Part shown: piece after piece, positions 44,824 through 57,516 of the stretch
How the letters are laid out: each line of letters begins with the position of its first letter
Position numbering within the stretch: the stretch's first letter is position 1
Source: Glandiceps talaboti
Taxonomy: Eukaryota > Hemichordata > Enteropneusta > Spengelidae
Length of the DNA stretch: 64,000 bases
Reading direction: 5' to 3'
Assembly (NCBI RefSeq): GCF_964340395.1
Contig: NC_135564.1
Coordinates: 16,870,957-16,934,956, forward strand
Translations under genes and position numbers: made by a program
Notes under the pieces: model-generated
Databases searched by the model: none
Told to the model about the DNA's origin: nothing
The model's input: only the letters and a program-made list of their open reading frames with translations

Positions 44824-45429
44824 ATAGACAACTTTATACAACCAGTTGTCTGCTGTTCCTTGACTAAGTCTTGCTTTCTTTTCAGGGATATATACTCATC
44901 GATTTTGTGTTTGAATGAGTTCATGTAGACACCTGCAAATTATAACTATGAAAAAATGCACGTTTAAAGTAGAATTACTTACAATTTTTTGTAGCTATAT
45001 CATTCAAAAATACACGACACTAGTATTTCCAAACAAGGCAAATACTAAGTGTGTGAACCCTGGTGATATTACATCTAAGTTTTAGTGTAACTTCAACAAT
45101 GCCTGTCACTGTTGTAGCCGAAATGTTGAGACAAAGTTGGAAACAATACTAGTAATCTAACGATATGTATGTAATGATTTTCATTCTTTATTTTGTCAAA
45201 TCAGTTGTAAACTTTAACAGATTCTACTAACTTTCACTGGCTGGTGACCGCGGATTTTGTTTGGACTTCAATTGATTATACCTTGTGTAGTAGTGTGCAT
45301 GCTGTTACTGTGTATATCATTAACTAAATAAAGAGCCCACACGGTGTAAGTGATGTTTGTGTGTTATCATTTTGGTGTCTATCTCAACCTGAAACCTTGT
45401 GATTAGGCTCACTCGGATCTTGATTGTTT

Positions 45430-46070
45430 ATCTAATAGTTTTGATTCGGTCTACGGAATGCAATGTTAAAACAGGGGATCGCATGTAACGTTGTATTTCC
45501 ACATGGCCATAGCGTGGATTTATGTCTTGACTCAATTTGATGCCTGCTTCATCAAAAAACTGGATTTTGTTGGGGTCTTCTGCATGCAGGAAATTCACAA
45601 GTTCATTGAAATATGCTATGTTTTCATCTGGGAATTTCTCGTATGCAACAGGTGTCAGTTTTTTGAAAGTCTATCTACCACGTGATAACCGAGTTCACAC
45701 CGCTCGTCAGACAGTACTGATAAAAACATCTTTGGTAATGCTCGGTACGTCATGGAAGGCTTGAGACGTTTTCAAAGTTTAATTTTTACATGTATTAGTT
45801 CTGTATCACCATCTTTCAGCTTTAGGATATGAACCCCTGTTGCCTTTCACTGGTTTGCATGATACAAATCGTTGCCACATTTTTCGAATACCACGGTCAC
45901 TGAAAGGGAACTTTTCTGCTACCTCTCGGTTAAACGAAAAATCCCCGGTGACTTGATCACCAACGCGTAGTAGGATTACCTGCAGAATGAAATCATGTAA
46001 TTCTGTCGAGCTGATTTTGTGGAGGTTGTTGTCAATCTCGTCAATTTCCGTCCATATGCGTTAATCATGT
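45430..46070 (-). pseudogene. Decayed Tc1/mariner-like transposase
   Basis: Minus-strand reading gives a helix-turn-helix-like N-terminal part (FNREVAEKFPFSDRGIRKMW). After frameshifts and stops follows FNELVNFLHAEDPNKIQFF and then DEAGIKL and RYGHVE. The IQFFDEAG block fits the first catalytic Asp of DDE-type Tc1/mariner transposases. The frame ends soon after SPVLTLHSV, so the other catalytic residues are missing. It points inward from the right terminus of the element. Confidence 0.6.
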
Positions 46071-46299
46071 TATAACCAGCCATGCTTAGACAGTCTCGTG
46101 TCATGAAATTCAACTTGAAATTGAGAAAAGCTATTTTTAGACAGCCGTGTACAACTTTTCAGTTTCGCGCCTCCATGTTTTGGCTAGGGGAGTTGATGTT
46201 TTCATTTGAAATGTTGCCTGCCAGCTACTGATAAAGTAGTGGTAGTACGCGCTGGCGGCGGCATCTTTTATTTTGCCCTTTGAACACTTCGGTAATTTA

Positions 46300-47750
46300 C
46301 AGTCATCACAATAATTTCCAGGACAGCAAACTACCGATATTACCAGCTACTAAGTAATTAGTGCGCAACTCTCGACACATGTTTATATTGTAACTGATGT
46401 CGCCGCGTACTTACCCTTTCTGATTTATTAGAAAGTGGTGTAGCACCACGCGTAAGTCATAAAACTTTGTCCGGAAGAAACCATTTCATGTAGTGGTTAT
46501 AAGTTGGCATACACATATTTGTATATATACATGTATACTCAACTTTAGTAACACACTTTGGTAAGCTTGCTAATCTTTATTCAGGAAAGTCAATCTATAA
46601 AAAAAAACATCGAAGTCGACAACGAATAATAAATAGTGTTGTTATGGTTGATGTACCACACCGCCAACCCCTTCAATGAATCGGCCTCCCATGTAACGTT
46701 TACGTGGTTCACTCAAACCATGTCTTATACTAGCTGCAATAACTGTAGCGTGTACTATGATTTTGAGGGTTCTTTCCACTGTTTTTGTACCTTTTTCCGT
46801 TCAGATGTTTGACTGGAAGCAATCGCTACAATTTCTCCAAAGGTAATATAACTCAAATGGACTAGGTCACACTGAAAACGCGAGCGAGATGTCAGCCTAC
46901 TATATAACCGTTTCAAAATGTTGCTACTTTTGGGTTTTCCTCACGGTCGAATTGCAGAGCCAAACTTACGCGAAATATTGGGAGAACGAGAGATTAATTT
47001 GCTATTTCAAACACCGTATTGCCCAGAATTTAACACGGGTGAGATATGTTTTCGTTAAGTGAAAAGATACGTTATATTAGAGCACATGATGTCTTCGCCA
47101 AAATATTTACAGAAACTGCTATCAAAGAAGTCGTTGCCGAGTTAGCACCGTAAATATTCTCTTCAGATTTTGTGGATTTTCTTTGTATTGACTCTCGAAT
47201 ATAAGTGTTAACGGTACATTTAGGCCGACATGCGAGCATCACAGCCATAAAAGTTCAAACGCTGTGAGCATTGGAGGTACATGTATCTGTGAATATATCG
47301 TTTGTGTAAAAGTTGCTATTGATGTCTACGTTTTAGGTACTTGTTCTCGGGTTTTAATTTTACGATACTTTCTCATCTTGAAGTTGGAGCAGAAACTGTT
47401 AAAGACTTTAAAATTATCTTGGACCAGTACTGGAACACTACAGGGATTATATAGGCCTTTAAGGCTTTTCTCCCTTACTTGCCATGGATGGATGTTACCA
47501 TGGCAATCATATTAAATCATATTAAAGTTTTTCAGTGAGACTAAATGTGAATGTTCTCGGAAAAGTAATGCGGTGACTGGGGAAACCCTAGACTGTCGAC
47601 AGTCGCTCGCGCCTATTTTTTCCTACGTTTTATCTAAACCTAAGTCGTCGCCGCGCTCCGATCCGGCGCAACACTACTATAATCGCATACTGATATCGAG
47701 GGCCGATAGAGACAACACTATTTATTATTTTGGAAAAATCATTCCTCTCG
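46300..47750. other. Right-arm stretch without left-arm partner
   Basis: Between the TIR element and the resumption of arm homology near 47750. A few frames of 80-95 residues (47264, 47573) show no domain. Nothing else recognised. Confidence 0.5.
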
Positions 47751-48014
47751 GATTTCATCACTCTCGCAAGGGAGAGGGTGGTTTTCCTCTGACAGAACAA
47801 AGCCTAATTATAAAGCGACGTGTGTTGGAGTACCAATGCTGCAAAGAGGGTAGTTAGTCTGTAAGGTACGCCATGGCGGGGCACCGTCCCACAATTGTCA
47901 ACCCCTCCCAGAGAGAGGAGGCCGGTGAGGGCGGAACGATATGACATGTATTTCATTATTTCAGTCTATGGGTTGTCTTTTTTGTAGAAAGAGTACTTCG
48001 TTGAAATAATGTTG

Positions 48015-48315
48015 TGTTTTATATAGCGTTTTCCCACCCAGTCTGGGTGCTCAAAGCGCTTTACAATTATTACCCCTGGCTCGGATCTATAGCGGCACAA
48101 CGGCCCTTTATACTTCCTCAACTCCCTTAAAACATTCACATTGTAACCTCTATCCTACCAGGTCCCCAATTATACAGCTGGGTTGACTGAGGCACAGTCG
48201 TTGTTCAAATCTTGCCCAAGGACTTTAGCCACTCAGAAACAAACGGCATCGATGGGGCTCGAACCTGCAACCTGCAGATTCCAAGCCGGCCACTCCCTAA
48301 CCATTCGCCCATCAT
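48015..48315 (-). mobile_element. tRNA-derived SINE, right-arm copy
   Basis: Reverse complement of the left-arm SINE at 21393-21693 with about the same borders. The B box reads GGGCTCGAACC on the plus strand near 48256. It keeps the longer TTTATATAGCG end lost in the left copy. Confidence 0.8.
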
Positions 48316-49252
48316 GAATCCAAATAGTGATAAACAGTACCGTATACCATGTTGCGTTGTATGATACAGTCTATTTCAAAATACCATGCAATAAGAAATT
48401 GCATATGCTACACTTTAATAGCAAGGTCGCATTTTTTGTTACATTCAGTCAAATTGAAATAAACTATTTAAATGAATTGCAACTCCATGCAGACATTTGG
48501 ACGCCAATGTTTTTCTCTGTATGAAACACCCGATGAGGGACGTGTACAGATGTCATTTGCGGTGTTAATTTGATATCTGTATGGTGGCATGTGTAGTTCA
48601 TTTCACTTAGACAAAATGTAGCAAGAAATTGTACTCATTCAATCTTGTTATCTTAAAGTGTAGTATGTCCAGTTTCTGCGTGGTTGTATCAAACAGAAAA
48701 GCTGCACAGTATTGTGAAATTCACTGTAAGACGCTTTCATTAGATCACCAGCGAAATACAGTTGATGGTCTATCACCATAGCATTACAAATATGTGTGGA
48801 TACAATTGTACCAACTGTCGTGCAACTCATTTCACAGTAAGTATGGCAATATATAATGTTTTTGTATATAATTTATGTTTACCGTAAACACAGCATTTGT
48901 TGCCAGACTGAATCATCACTTTTCTAATTGTGTACATTTACCCATGCATGGAACAAGTGAAGACGTTTTTAACTTTATTGTCTCCAGGTGTATTTCCTGT
49001 TTGTAATGCGATCAATGAGCCAAAGTGTTCCCAGGGTCTAATCGGTGATTTGTTTAAGTTTGTTTATGTTTGTTTACTGTAAATAAGGATGTGTTCTCAT
49101 TGATGCCATCACGAAGAATCTAGGTTAGGTCACTGGTATTGAAATAACAGAATTACAGATCACCTAGTTGAATATCTAATTTACCTTGGGTTGATCACCG
49201 CTGTTGGCAAACTATATCTAGCAATAAAATCCACACAACACAACACTCACAC

Positions 49253-49289
<37 letters not shown>

Positions 49290-49900
49290 GGGTATGTGTG
49301 TCTCCGTCCATTTCCCTTTCTGTCTTTCTCTCTGTATCTGGTCTTCGTTTATCTCTCCTCCACCCTCGCTCTATCTTTACCACGCTGAGCGGGAAGAGTG
49401 TCGATTCAGTTTGATTACATCGAACAACAACGCAGGTTTTTCTCGGGTACTCCGGTTTCCACCTGCATTAACACTAAACCCATGGGGCTGGGCTTCTTGG
49501 GAGACAAGTGTTTGCATCCAGTATAAATAAAGATTATTCTGCAAAATAATACTTACAGTAATTTGGCAGTTACGTATCGCAGTTTTTGTTGCAAGCCCTT
49601 ATCAAACAAGATTGATCTTTGAAACTGAACACGATAATAATTTGGACTGAAAATATGCACAGACGGATACGATAAAGGTTAGTTCAAGGAGCAGACCTAA
49701 CAGAGGTTGCCTATTCACATTTACTAACAGACTCGTGAACAGCAAGTTAAAGCAATTCGCAATCTCCAGCAGTTCATCGCGGTCACCCATGCACGTTGCA
49801 AAATGAAAAGCAGGAGCTATTTAGAGACAGTGACATCATTGTGCACGTGATGTGGTCGACTTTTCATAAAGCGTCGTAAATGGATGTATGCATTAGGTCA

Positions 49901-49931
49901 GACCATAGACCCTTCAATAGGGTCTATGGTC
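49901..49931. repeat. Perfect 12-bp hairpin present only in the right arm
   Basis: GACCATAGACCC, loop TTCAATA, GGGTCTATGGTC. The left-arm counterpart near 19830 lacks it. Confidence 0.9.
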
Positions 49932-50362
49932 AGGCATTGTGAGTCGTGATATAATACAATTCAGTGTTGACTTGTTTACGTTTGTTTACTCTTGTTTTCG
50001 AAAACACAGCATGTTGCCAAGAACTGTATTATCATAATATAGAATTCACACTGCAAGTCTAGTTGCTAAGGAAACGTGTAGTACAGAGGTCTGTAATGCT
50101 GTAAATGTCATAGTTTGGCGTCCATGATCTCAGACAGATTTTAGTAAATATCAGTTTTAACAGGCTACAGACTTCATCCACGTTTTCAATCTAAAGCCCG
50201 CAGTCGCGGGAAAATGTATTGTGAGGAATTGTTCCAAAAGACTAAAACAGGAACAGTTAGGTAAGATATTAAGAAATCATGTTGTGGAGATGTTGACATC
50301 AACCCCCGACCATGTTGGGGATGTGCGCATCTATTCTTTTGCGAGTTCTGGCCTTCAGCTGT

Positions 50363-51145
50363 AACTAAATATTGAAAAATGTGGCTTTATCAGTTTCACG
50401 AATAAGACTAAGGAGTTCATTTTCAATTATTCAATTAATACAATTCCAATCACACGGTTCACATCAATTAAGGACCTTGGTGTCATCCTTTGTGGTTCCA
50501 TGGATTTTTCAGAGCATATTGAAGATGTAGTTGAGAAGGCAATACGCAATCTGGGATTCCTGAAGCGGCATTGTCAAGATTTTAATAATGTAAAGTCTGT
50601 AAAGACCATGTACATATCCTTGGTTCGGAGCGGCCTTTAGTTTTGTTCCCTTATATGGAAACCATGGCAAAATAATCTAGTGGATAAAATTGAGCGTGTC
50701 CAAAGGAAATTTATCAAATATTTGTGCTTTAAACAAAATATAAGTTATTGTTCTTCAGATTATTTAGAATTGTGTAAGTTTTTCAAACTACCTCCTCTTT
50801 TCAATCGTTTCTGATCTGTTTTTAGACAAATGTGTCCATTCTGTGGTTAACTGTTCTTATTTGACACAAATCCCTCTGAATGTTCAACGTAATTTAAGAT
50901 TTAATTTTCCTTTTCGAGTACCTGCAACCATAATTAATGTTCGTACGCATTCGTTCATTCAACGGGCTCTATCCACTATGAATGAAATTACCAAATATAA
51001 CTCGAGTATCGACATATTTGACTGGTTTAGTCATTGTAAAACTAATGTACAGAATTATTTTTATACTTTATATTGTTGCTTTTTAATGTATTTTGTTTTG
51101 TACCTATGTTTTTGCATTTTGTATGTTCTACGGAGCCTGTAATTG
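50363..51145 (+). mobile_element. 5'-truncated LINE 3' end, right arm only
   Basis: Begins where homology to the left arm stops (just after CTGGCCTTCAGCT, left-arm partner near 18655). Translation gives the C-terminal part of a Jockey/CR1-type reverse transcriptase: IKDLGVILCGSMDFSEHI, FLKRHC, TMYISLVRSGL, then IERVQRKFIKYLCF. A frameshift near 50810 leads into a second frame ending FDWFSHCKTNVQNYF with a hydrophobic tail. A stop follows RSGL. 5' truncation is typical of LINE insertion. Confidence 0.8.
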
Positions 51146-53817
51146 GGATTTCATTCCTGTTGGTTTTCCGAATAATTGTCTGAAGGGGACATTTTGCTTG
51201 TGATTAAATGTTGTGGCTCTTTGAACGAAACTAAAACCCAGGAGCAATCGCTTACCTGGTAAATTTGCAAACATTTCCGCAATAATGTAAACGAAAAATT
51301 ATTGGGATCATGGGGGGTGGCATGAAAGTCTTACGAGCGCGAAGGGAGGCTGTGAAAAAACTATGACCAACATATTTTCTCCTGCCGCAGATTCTGTTCG
51401 TTCCCTATTGCGAGAGCCTTGGATTGAAAACTGTAGCCTTCAACTTTAACATATATAAACAGATAGTGGGAGATGAGAGGGTCCGGGGAGGGGGCATCAA
51501 CGAGAAGATGAAGAAAATACATTATGTAATTAAAAGAAAGATTATTCATGATTTTGCAAAATAGTAAATCATACTTTTTCTTGTCTTGACTCGCGTAATG
51601 TCTGTAAGTCTAGTTTTGGAGTATTTTCTAATATGGTCAAATCTAACCCAAGCCATAACACACGTCTTATCTATATGCATATGCTGGTGTACCAATTTAT
51701 TTTAGATCCAAACATCCCAGGAGTTATGTTTTGGAAGTTTATAACGAAAGACAAAGCAAATACATATACTGTTTTAATTATTTGCATAAACAATTTGTCA
51801 TTCCGTCGAAGCGCCTTGAAAGCTTCAGACAAGCTGAAGGGTTCAAATGGCCACCTTTGAAATCTGACATATAAAACGACGGTGACCTTTGACACAACGA
51901 CGACAAAAAAGCCCAGGATTTGTGAAGTAGATGTTTCTCGAGGGAATCTCACATGAAAGCGGTAAACAAAAGAGCAAGTACGTGCTTTGTCCCAGTTCTT
52001 CGATTTTTGGCAGCAGTCGTCTTACATATTATAAGACCTGTCTACATGTGGTATGCGGTGAATCAAAAATGGAGGTCAATAAAGGGGTACTGTAGTGTCT
52101 TCAACTGAGATTCTGAAGCACGACTTTCTACATGCATACAATCATCATGGTATCAAAGTTCCAACCTTACGCAAACAGGTTCCATGTCTGTATGTCTAAA
52201 GGAGGAGGAAGCATTTTTTTTCACCTCGGTACATGAGAGTTAATTGGAATCAAATCGCCTTTAACGACAATAACAACATTCATGCGATATATAGAATATA
52301 GTGTTTTATGTTTTTTTCATATCGTCTGCACGTAAAGGGCGACATCAAAAATTCAATGTAGGATAAAAAACTTAATTCTTTTACATAGGCCCCAGACCCC
52401 CCACCGCCTGGCCAAAATTGAAAAAGAAATTCAGACCGCAAAATCAATTTCAAATCAGTATGTAGTATAGTAGTATATAGTGCTATGAATATAAAGCCAG
52501 TATGTAGTGAGGAAAACTAGTTCTTTTGTTGACACTTTACTTTATTTTAGTGCCATCCATTACTACGGTGAAAATCCTTCTTTTTTTCAATTTGACATTC
52601 TTAAAGAAATATTTGTATTCAGGGTTACAAAATCGTTTTTGTATGATGAGAGCTAAAATGGCTCTTAACCTCACTATCCCAAAAGTAAAAGAATTTAGGG
52701 TTTTTATCCGATATTGAACTATTGATCTCACTCCTAATCTTAGAGATGTCCTCCCCTCTCACAGCAAAGGTTGTTTTCTTTCTCCATGGTGATAAGAATG
52801 CCATGATTTCTTTCTGATCAGTCAACACGACACATCGTTACCAAAAGCAATCGTAACTCTAAATTCCTAGCTATAGCGTACAGAATATGGTTTACATACA
52901 GCCTATGGCGGCTCCGATATGCTTCGCGTTTCTGTGTGTCGACTTTCAAATGGACTTTTTTAAGTCCCCCGGTGAATACCGACTATCATCACAAAATATC
53001 AATATAGTCATATTTAGCTAAGTTTCACAATGCGGATATTTTTTCAAGCTTTTCATTAACGTGCAAGTTATCAATTTCTATGAAAACCATATACTCATGT
53101 GGCCAATGTAATATCTCGTCACAGTGTCATTTCATATCTACTCCTTCAGTGCAGCATATACCTGGTATGTCTGTCAGCGGTACTAGTAAATAAATTCGAT
53201 GAACGGAAGAACGTTCCATTATTTCGTTGCGACAACCCGTTAGCATATTTTACTGGACTTCAACTCGCTTCTCGGAAAAAGTGCCAATAGTCACAGATCG
53301 ATGCCTGACAATGTGAAATTATTGAAATATATTCTAGAGTTGTTTTTTTTTTTTAACTTCACATTGTAACATTTTTATTTCAAGGCAGCGGTTACACAAG
53401 ACGCACTACATTTTCAGCCTGTCTCAGTTTTCGGATAGGGTCATGTTATTCGGCGATTACTACTGGAAAAATAGAAATGTACATTATTTCAATTTCGTTG
53501 GTTTCTTAAAAGCCTGAAATAATTTTACGGATGGTGTACATGTAATTCATGAATTTATACAACCCTACATTGACAACTTAACTGTTACGCGAAATTTGAC
53601 ACTGAATTTCAGTACTTATCTCGTAAAATTATGACTTTACGCCACTACTTTGATTTAAATACTTTGCAAAAGAATTGGTGTTACGATACCTTAATCACCG
53701 TTAAACTAAAGTTTATTGTTTTTGCAAAATAAATGTCTACGAACGCTGGTACGTACTTTGCGTTAGATCGCAGAACATGGCAGTCTATGTCAGAGCGCGT
53801 GAAAATATTAAGTAATT

Positions 53818-55088
53818 AGGCCAGAAAAAATATTTTTTTAAAAGGTGTTCAACGGGCAACATAACCCGTCATATTGGGTAGGAAGGTCGATTTTTTTTTT
53901 TTTGATTTTTTTTACAAAGGATGTAAAAACAAACCACATGTAATGATGGCAAAACATTTGAAGTTGAGTTTACATTGTACTTATTCATTCATCTTGATTT
54001 TATCTCTTGCAATTTGTCTGTATATGGCAATTGATTTCAATCAGCTCTAGTTAGGAAATGTGCACAATTTACGGTTAAACAAATTTTGTAGCTCCTCTCA
54101 AAATATGTTAAGAAACACTAAATGCAACTCCAGAATTATTTTAGCCACTCCTTCTGTCACCTACACTATAGACGAGATATAAAATTATATATGGTAGCAC
54201 AGGTACAATGATGCATTAAAAATAAGTGATAATCAACTACAATAACAGTCCAAATGACATTACTTTACAAAGAATGTGGATTTCACACATGGATACTTGT
54301 AAGGAGATGTCTCATAATTAGCTCTGACCTATGGAGGGAGGTACTTAGTCAGCCACCTTCCATCTTGTTTTGGGAGAAAGACGTCAATTATTACCATGAT
54401 TGCTACTGATTGGAAGGATACATCCTCAAAAATGCAAACTTTTTTGAAAATAAGACAATATAGGAGGCCATTTAGAGGCATAAAATATCAAACCAAAAAC
54501 ATAATTTAAAGTCTTACAAAGCTTGAATGTGGTTTTAAAATACTAGAATTGAGAGACAATTATGACATGCAGTACATTTTATCTGGCTATGAAGTGTATT
54601 TTGTTGTGGCAAAGCTGAAAGATATTTTGCAGATGTGGTAAATGACTTCTCCTGAACTTTAATTTGATTCCAAAAAATCATGAATAAAGAAAGACTAAAA
54701 CATTTGAAGACTTTCAGACTATCAGACTTTTGATGGCCCAATGACTGCCCTTCCCATGGTCATAAACTTTTGCTCATTTCGTTTAGTGCACATTGGATAT
54801 GCAACATGTTAGTTTAATCTCAATTCATTTTTGTATGCATCATCAGAGCCAAGTAAACCACTGTATATGATATTGTATAATTTGGAATTGACTCAAATGT
54901 ATATTGTTACATGTACTATGCAGAAAAGATAAAGAAATTCCCTTAATTTTGCAACAAAGTGTGCATTTTACTGACATGCAAAGCCCGCATGGGGATATAT
55001 TGCCCATCACCCCAAAAAAATTGAAAAGCCAAAAATATGGGTAGGTCGGGCCCGTTGAACAGCTTTTTTATTTTTTACTGGCCTAAAT
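53818..55088. mobile_element. 1.27 kb non-autonomous TIR element, right arm only
   Basis: Left end TTAGGCCAGAAAAAATATTT, right end (reverse complement) TTAGGCCAGTAAAAAATA. Both are followed within about 30 bp by GTTCAACGGGC. The left-arm copies near 12875 and 15390 read through the empty site AAGTAAGTACTGTCTGC. No coding sequence of note. Confidence 0.8.
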
Positions 55089-55707
55089 ACTGTCTGCTAT
55101 CTGATACGTTTTGCATCCTGATACGTTTCATATCTTCGTTGTAAAATATACACCAATGTTTCATTGTAAATGCCATTTAGTTTTATTAACAGCATTGCTA
55201 GAGAGCTATTCGAAATATATTTGTTCATTTCAATGCCATTGCAGAAACATTTTTTTTGGTATCATTTTTAACTTACTTTCTTATTTTGCTTGGGTAGTGT
55301 TGTTACATGTATGTGATCATCGATCTAATAATAAGCGCTCTCTATAGCAATAGAGTGAAATTGAAGCTTTCGTGCGAATTCTTACCCTCACAACTTACCT
55401 GACAATTCCGAAACAAACGTGGACTATATTCGATCGCGGACTAGTCTATAACTGTCAGAAAATTTAAACAGAGTGTACCGCGTACTTCAGTAACCTTCAT
55501 TGACTTTCCTTGTGGTTACTCAAGTCGAGGTTGATGTGAAAGGAGGAAAAAACGATCGAGTGAATTTTCTGTGTTTCCGGGTTTAGTTTACTTGTATTGA
55601 CATGATTAGCTTATGTATTGACTCGCGGTTTACCTCTTGAATAACAAATATACCATTTCATGGACGGGTAATTTAACATCTACATCTCGAGGCATTAACT
55701 CACTCAT

Positions 55708-57516
55708 TAACTTCAGTTTAGTATGTCAACCGGAAAGACAAATTTTGACAAATTTAAGACGAATTGTCGGTCAAAATATCCCTTCTGTGATAGTTTGATG
55801 AAGTATTGATATGTGTACAGGCATCACTGGGGAAAACAGAGGTACATGAAGATTAGACAAAACAGTTCTCATCATCTTCTTTATTTTGTAAATTTAAAAA
55901 AAAATAATTAAGGTTGGTGGCTTAATCTAGGGTCGGTCGGGCTACCGGAAATGGCCATTTTATTTTATTTGGCCTGACCATCACTTTCTTTGACTGTTGC
56001 TTCATGACACGTTTAAACTTCGTTGTGGACTGGAAATGACAAATGTCAGTGGAGATTCAACATATATTTATCACACAAAAACTCGAGTCTATGCACTTCT
56101 GTCATTTGACTAACGTTAATAGATAGCGCAAGACAGTCTTAATTGTCTCGTGGAACTATATTTCTTGTTAATTATTTTTTAATATTGTTCGAAAATCGTA
56201 AAGCTTCTTTGTGTTGTCATTACAATCTGAACCATTAAGTTAATATTTTCTACCGATATGGTTCAAAAAACTTCCAAAATATTCAGGAAGTCAACAACCT
56301 GATTTGGCTGTGGTAATAAAAACAAATTGTCTGATGCTGGGAATGGATATAAAATTATTGGTAGAGGAAGATATGTGTTTGGAAAGTGTCCAAGATTGCG
56401 ACATATACTCATATCATAATTGCTAATCTTTTGGCAACTTTCCAATAGTCACGTGATTCGTTGTGATGTCCCTCCTCCCCTTTCACAGCAAACACTGTTT
56501 TTTTTTCTCCATCGTGATGACAATGTCATTTCTTTCTGATCACCAAATACGACACATCGTCACCAAAAGGCAAAACTAATCGTAAGTCTAAATTCCTAGC
56601 GTACAAATTCGGTTTACAGCCTAAGTTATCGCGGCTTCTATACGCTTCGCGTTTCTGTGTGTCGACTCTCAAATGGACTTTTTTAAATCGTCAGCGAATA
56701 CCGACTGTCTTCCCAAAATATCTATATAGTCATATTTAGCTAAGTTTAACTACAATGTTGGTTTTTTTATTTAGTTTATTAACGTGCAAGTTATCAATTT
56801 CTTTCAAAACCATATTCTCATGTGGCAAATGTAATATCTCGTCACCCCGTCATTTCATATCTACTCCTTCAGTGCAACGTATAGCTGGTGTATCTGTCAG
56901 CGGTACATACGGGTACATAGCTTCGATGAACGGAAGAACATTCCAATATTTAGTTGTGACAACCCGTTAGTATTTTACTGGACTTCAACTCGCTTTTCGA
57001 AAAAAAATGCCAATAGTCACAGATCGATTCCTGGCAATGTGAGATTATTGAAGTATATTTTAGAGTTGTTGGTGTGTTTTTTTTATTTCACAATATAACA
57101 TTTTTATTTCAAGGCAGCGGTTACACAAGACGCACTACATTCTCAGTCTGACGTACACTCACTGTCTCAGTTTTCGGAGAGGGTCATGTTATTCGGCGAT
57201 TACTACTGAAAAAAAACAGAAATGTCCATTATTTAGCTTAAAACAGTTTCGTTGGGTTATTTTTTTGACGGAATTAACAGTCTGAAATAATTTTGTGGAT
57301 AATGTACATGTAATTCACGAATTTATAACCCTTCAGTGACAACCGTTACGCGAAATTTGACACTAATTTCGGTACTTGTCTTGTAAATTATCACTTTACG
57401 GCATTATTTTGATTTGAATACTTTGCAAAAGAATTGATGTTAAACTAAAGTTTTTTATTGATTTTACAAAATAAATCACCATGAACACTGGTAGTTTGCG
57501 TTACATCACAGAACGT
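55708..57516. repeat. 1.8 kb tandem duplication, unit 1
   Basis: Begins TTAACTTCAGTTTAGTATGTC and ends in CATCACAGAACGTAG, directly abutting unit 2. Reads almost identically to unit 2, far closer than to the left-arm versions. Confidence 0.85.

Larger units (their letters stand above)
41327..46296. mobile_element. 5 kb TIR DNA transposon with two converging decayed genes
   Basis: The ends are inverted over about 150 bp at roughly 80 percent by eye. Both read ATTACCGAAGTGTTCAAAG, then AAATAAAAGAT, CGCCGCCAGCGCGTA, TTTCAAATGAAAACATC and GCCAAAACAT inwards. Behind the left end is a plus-strand frame with a SAM-like segment and a zinc-knuckle-like motif. Behind the right end is a minus-strand transposase remnant. 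The corresponding left-arm interval (21930-22720) lacks the element. No clear target-site duplication. Confidence 0.7.
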
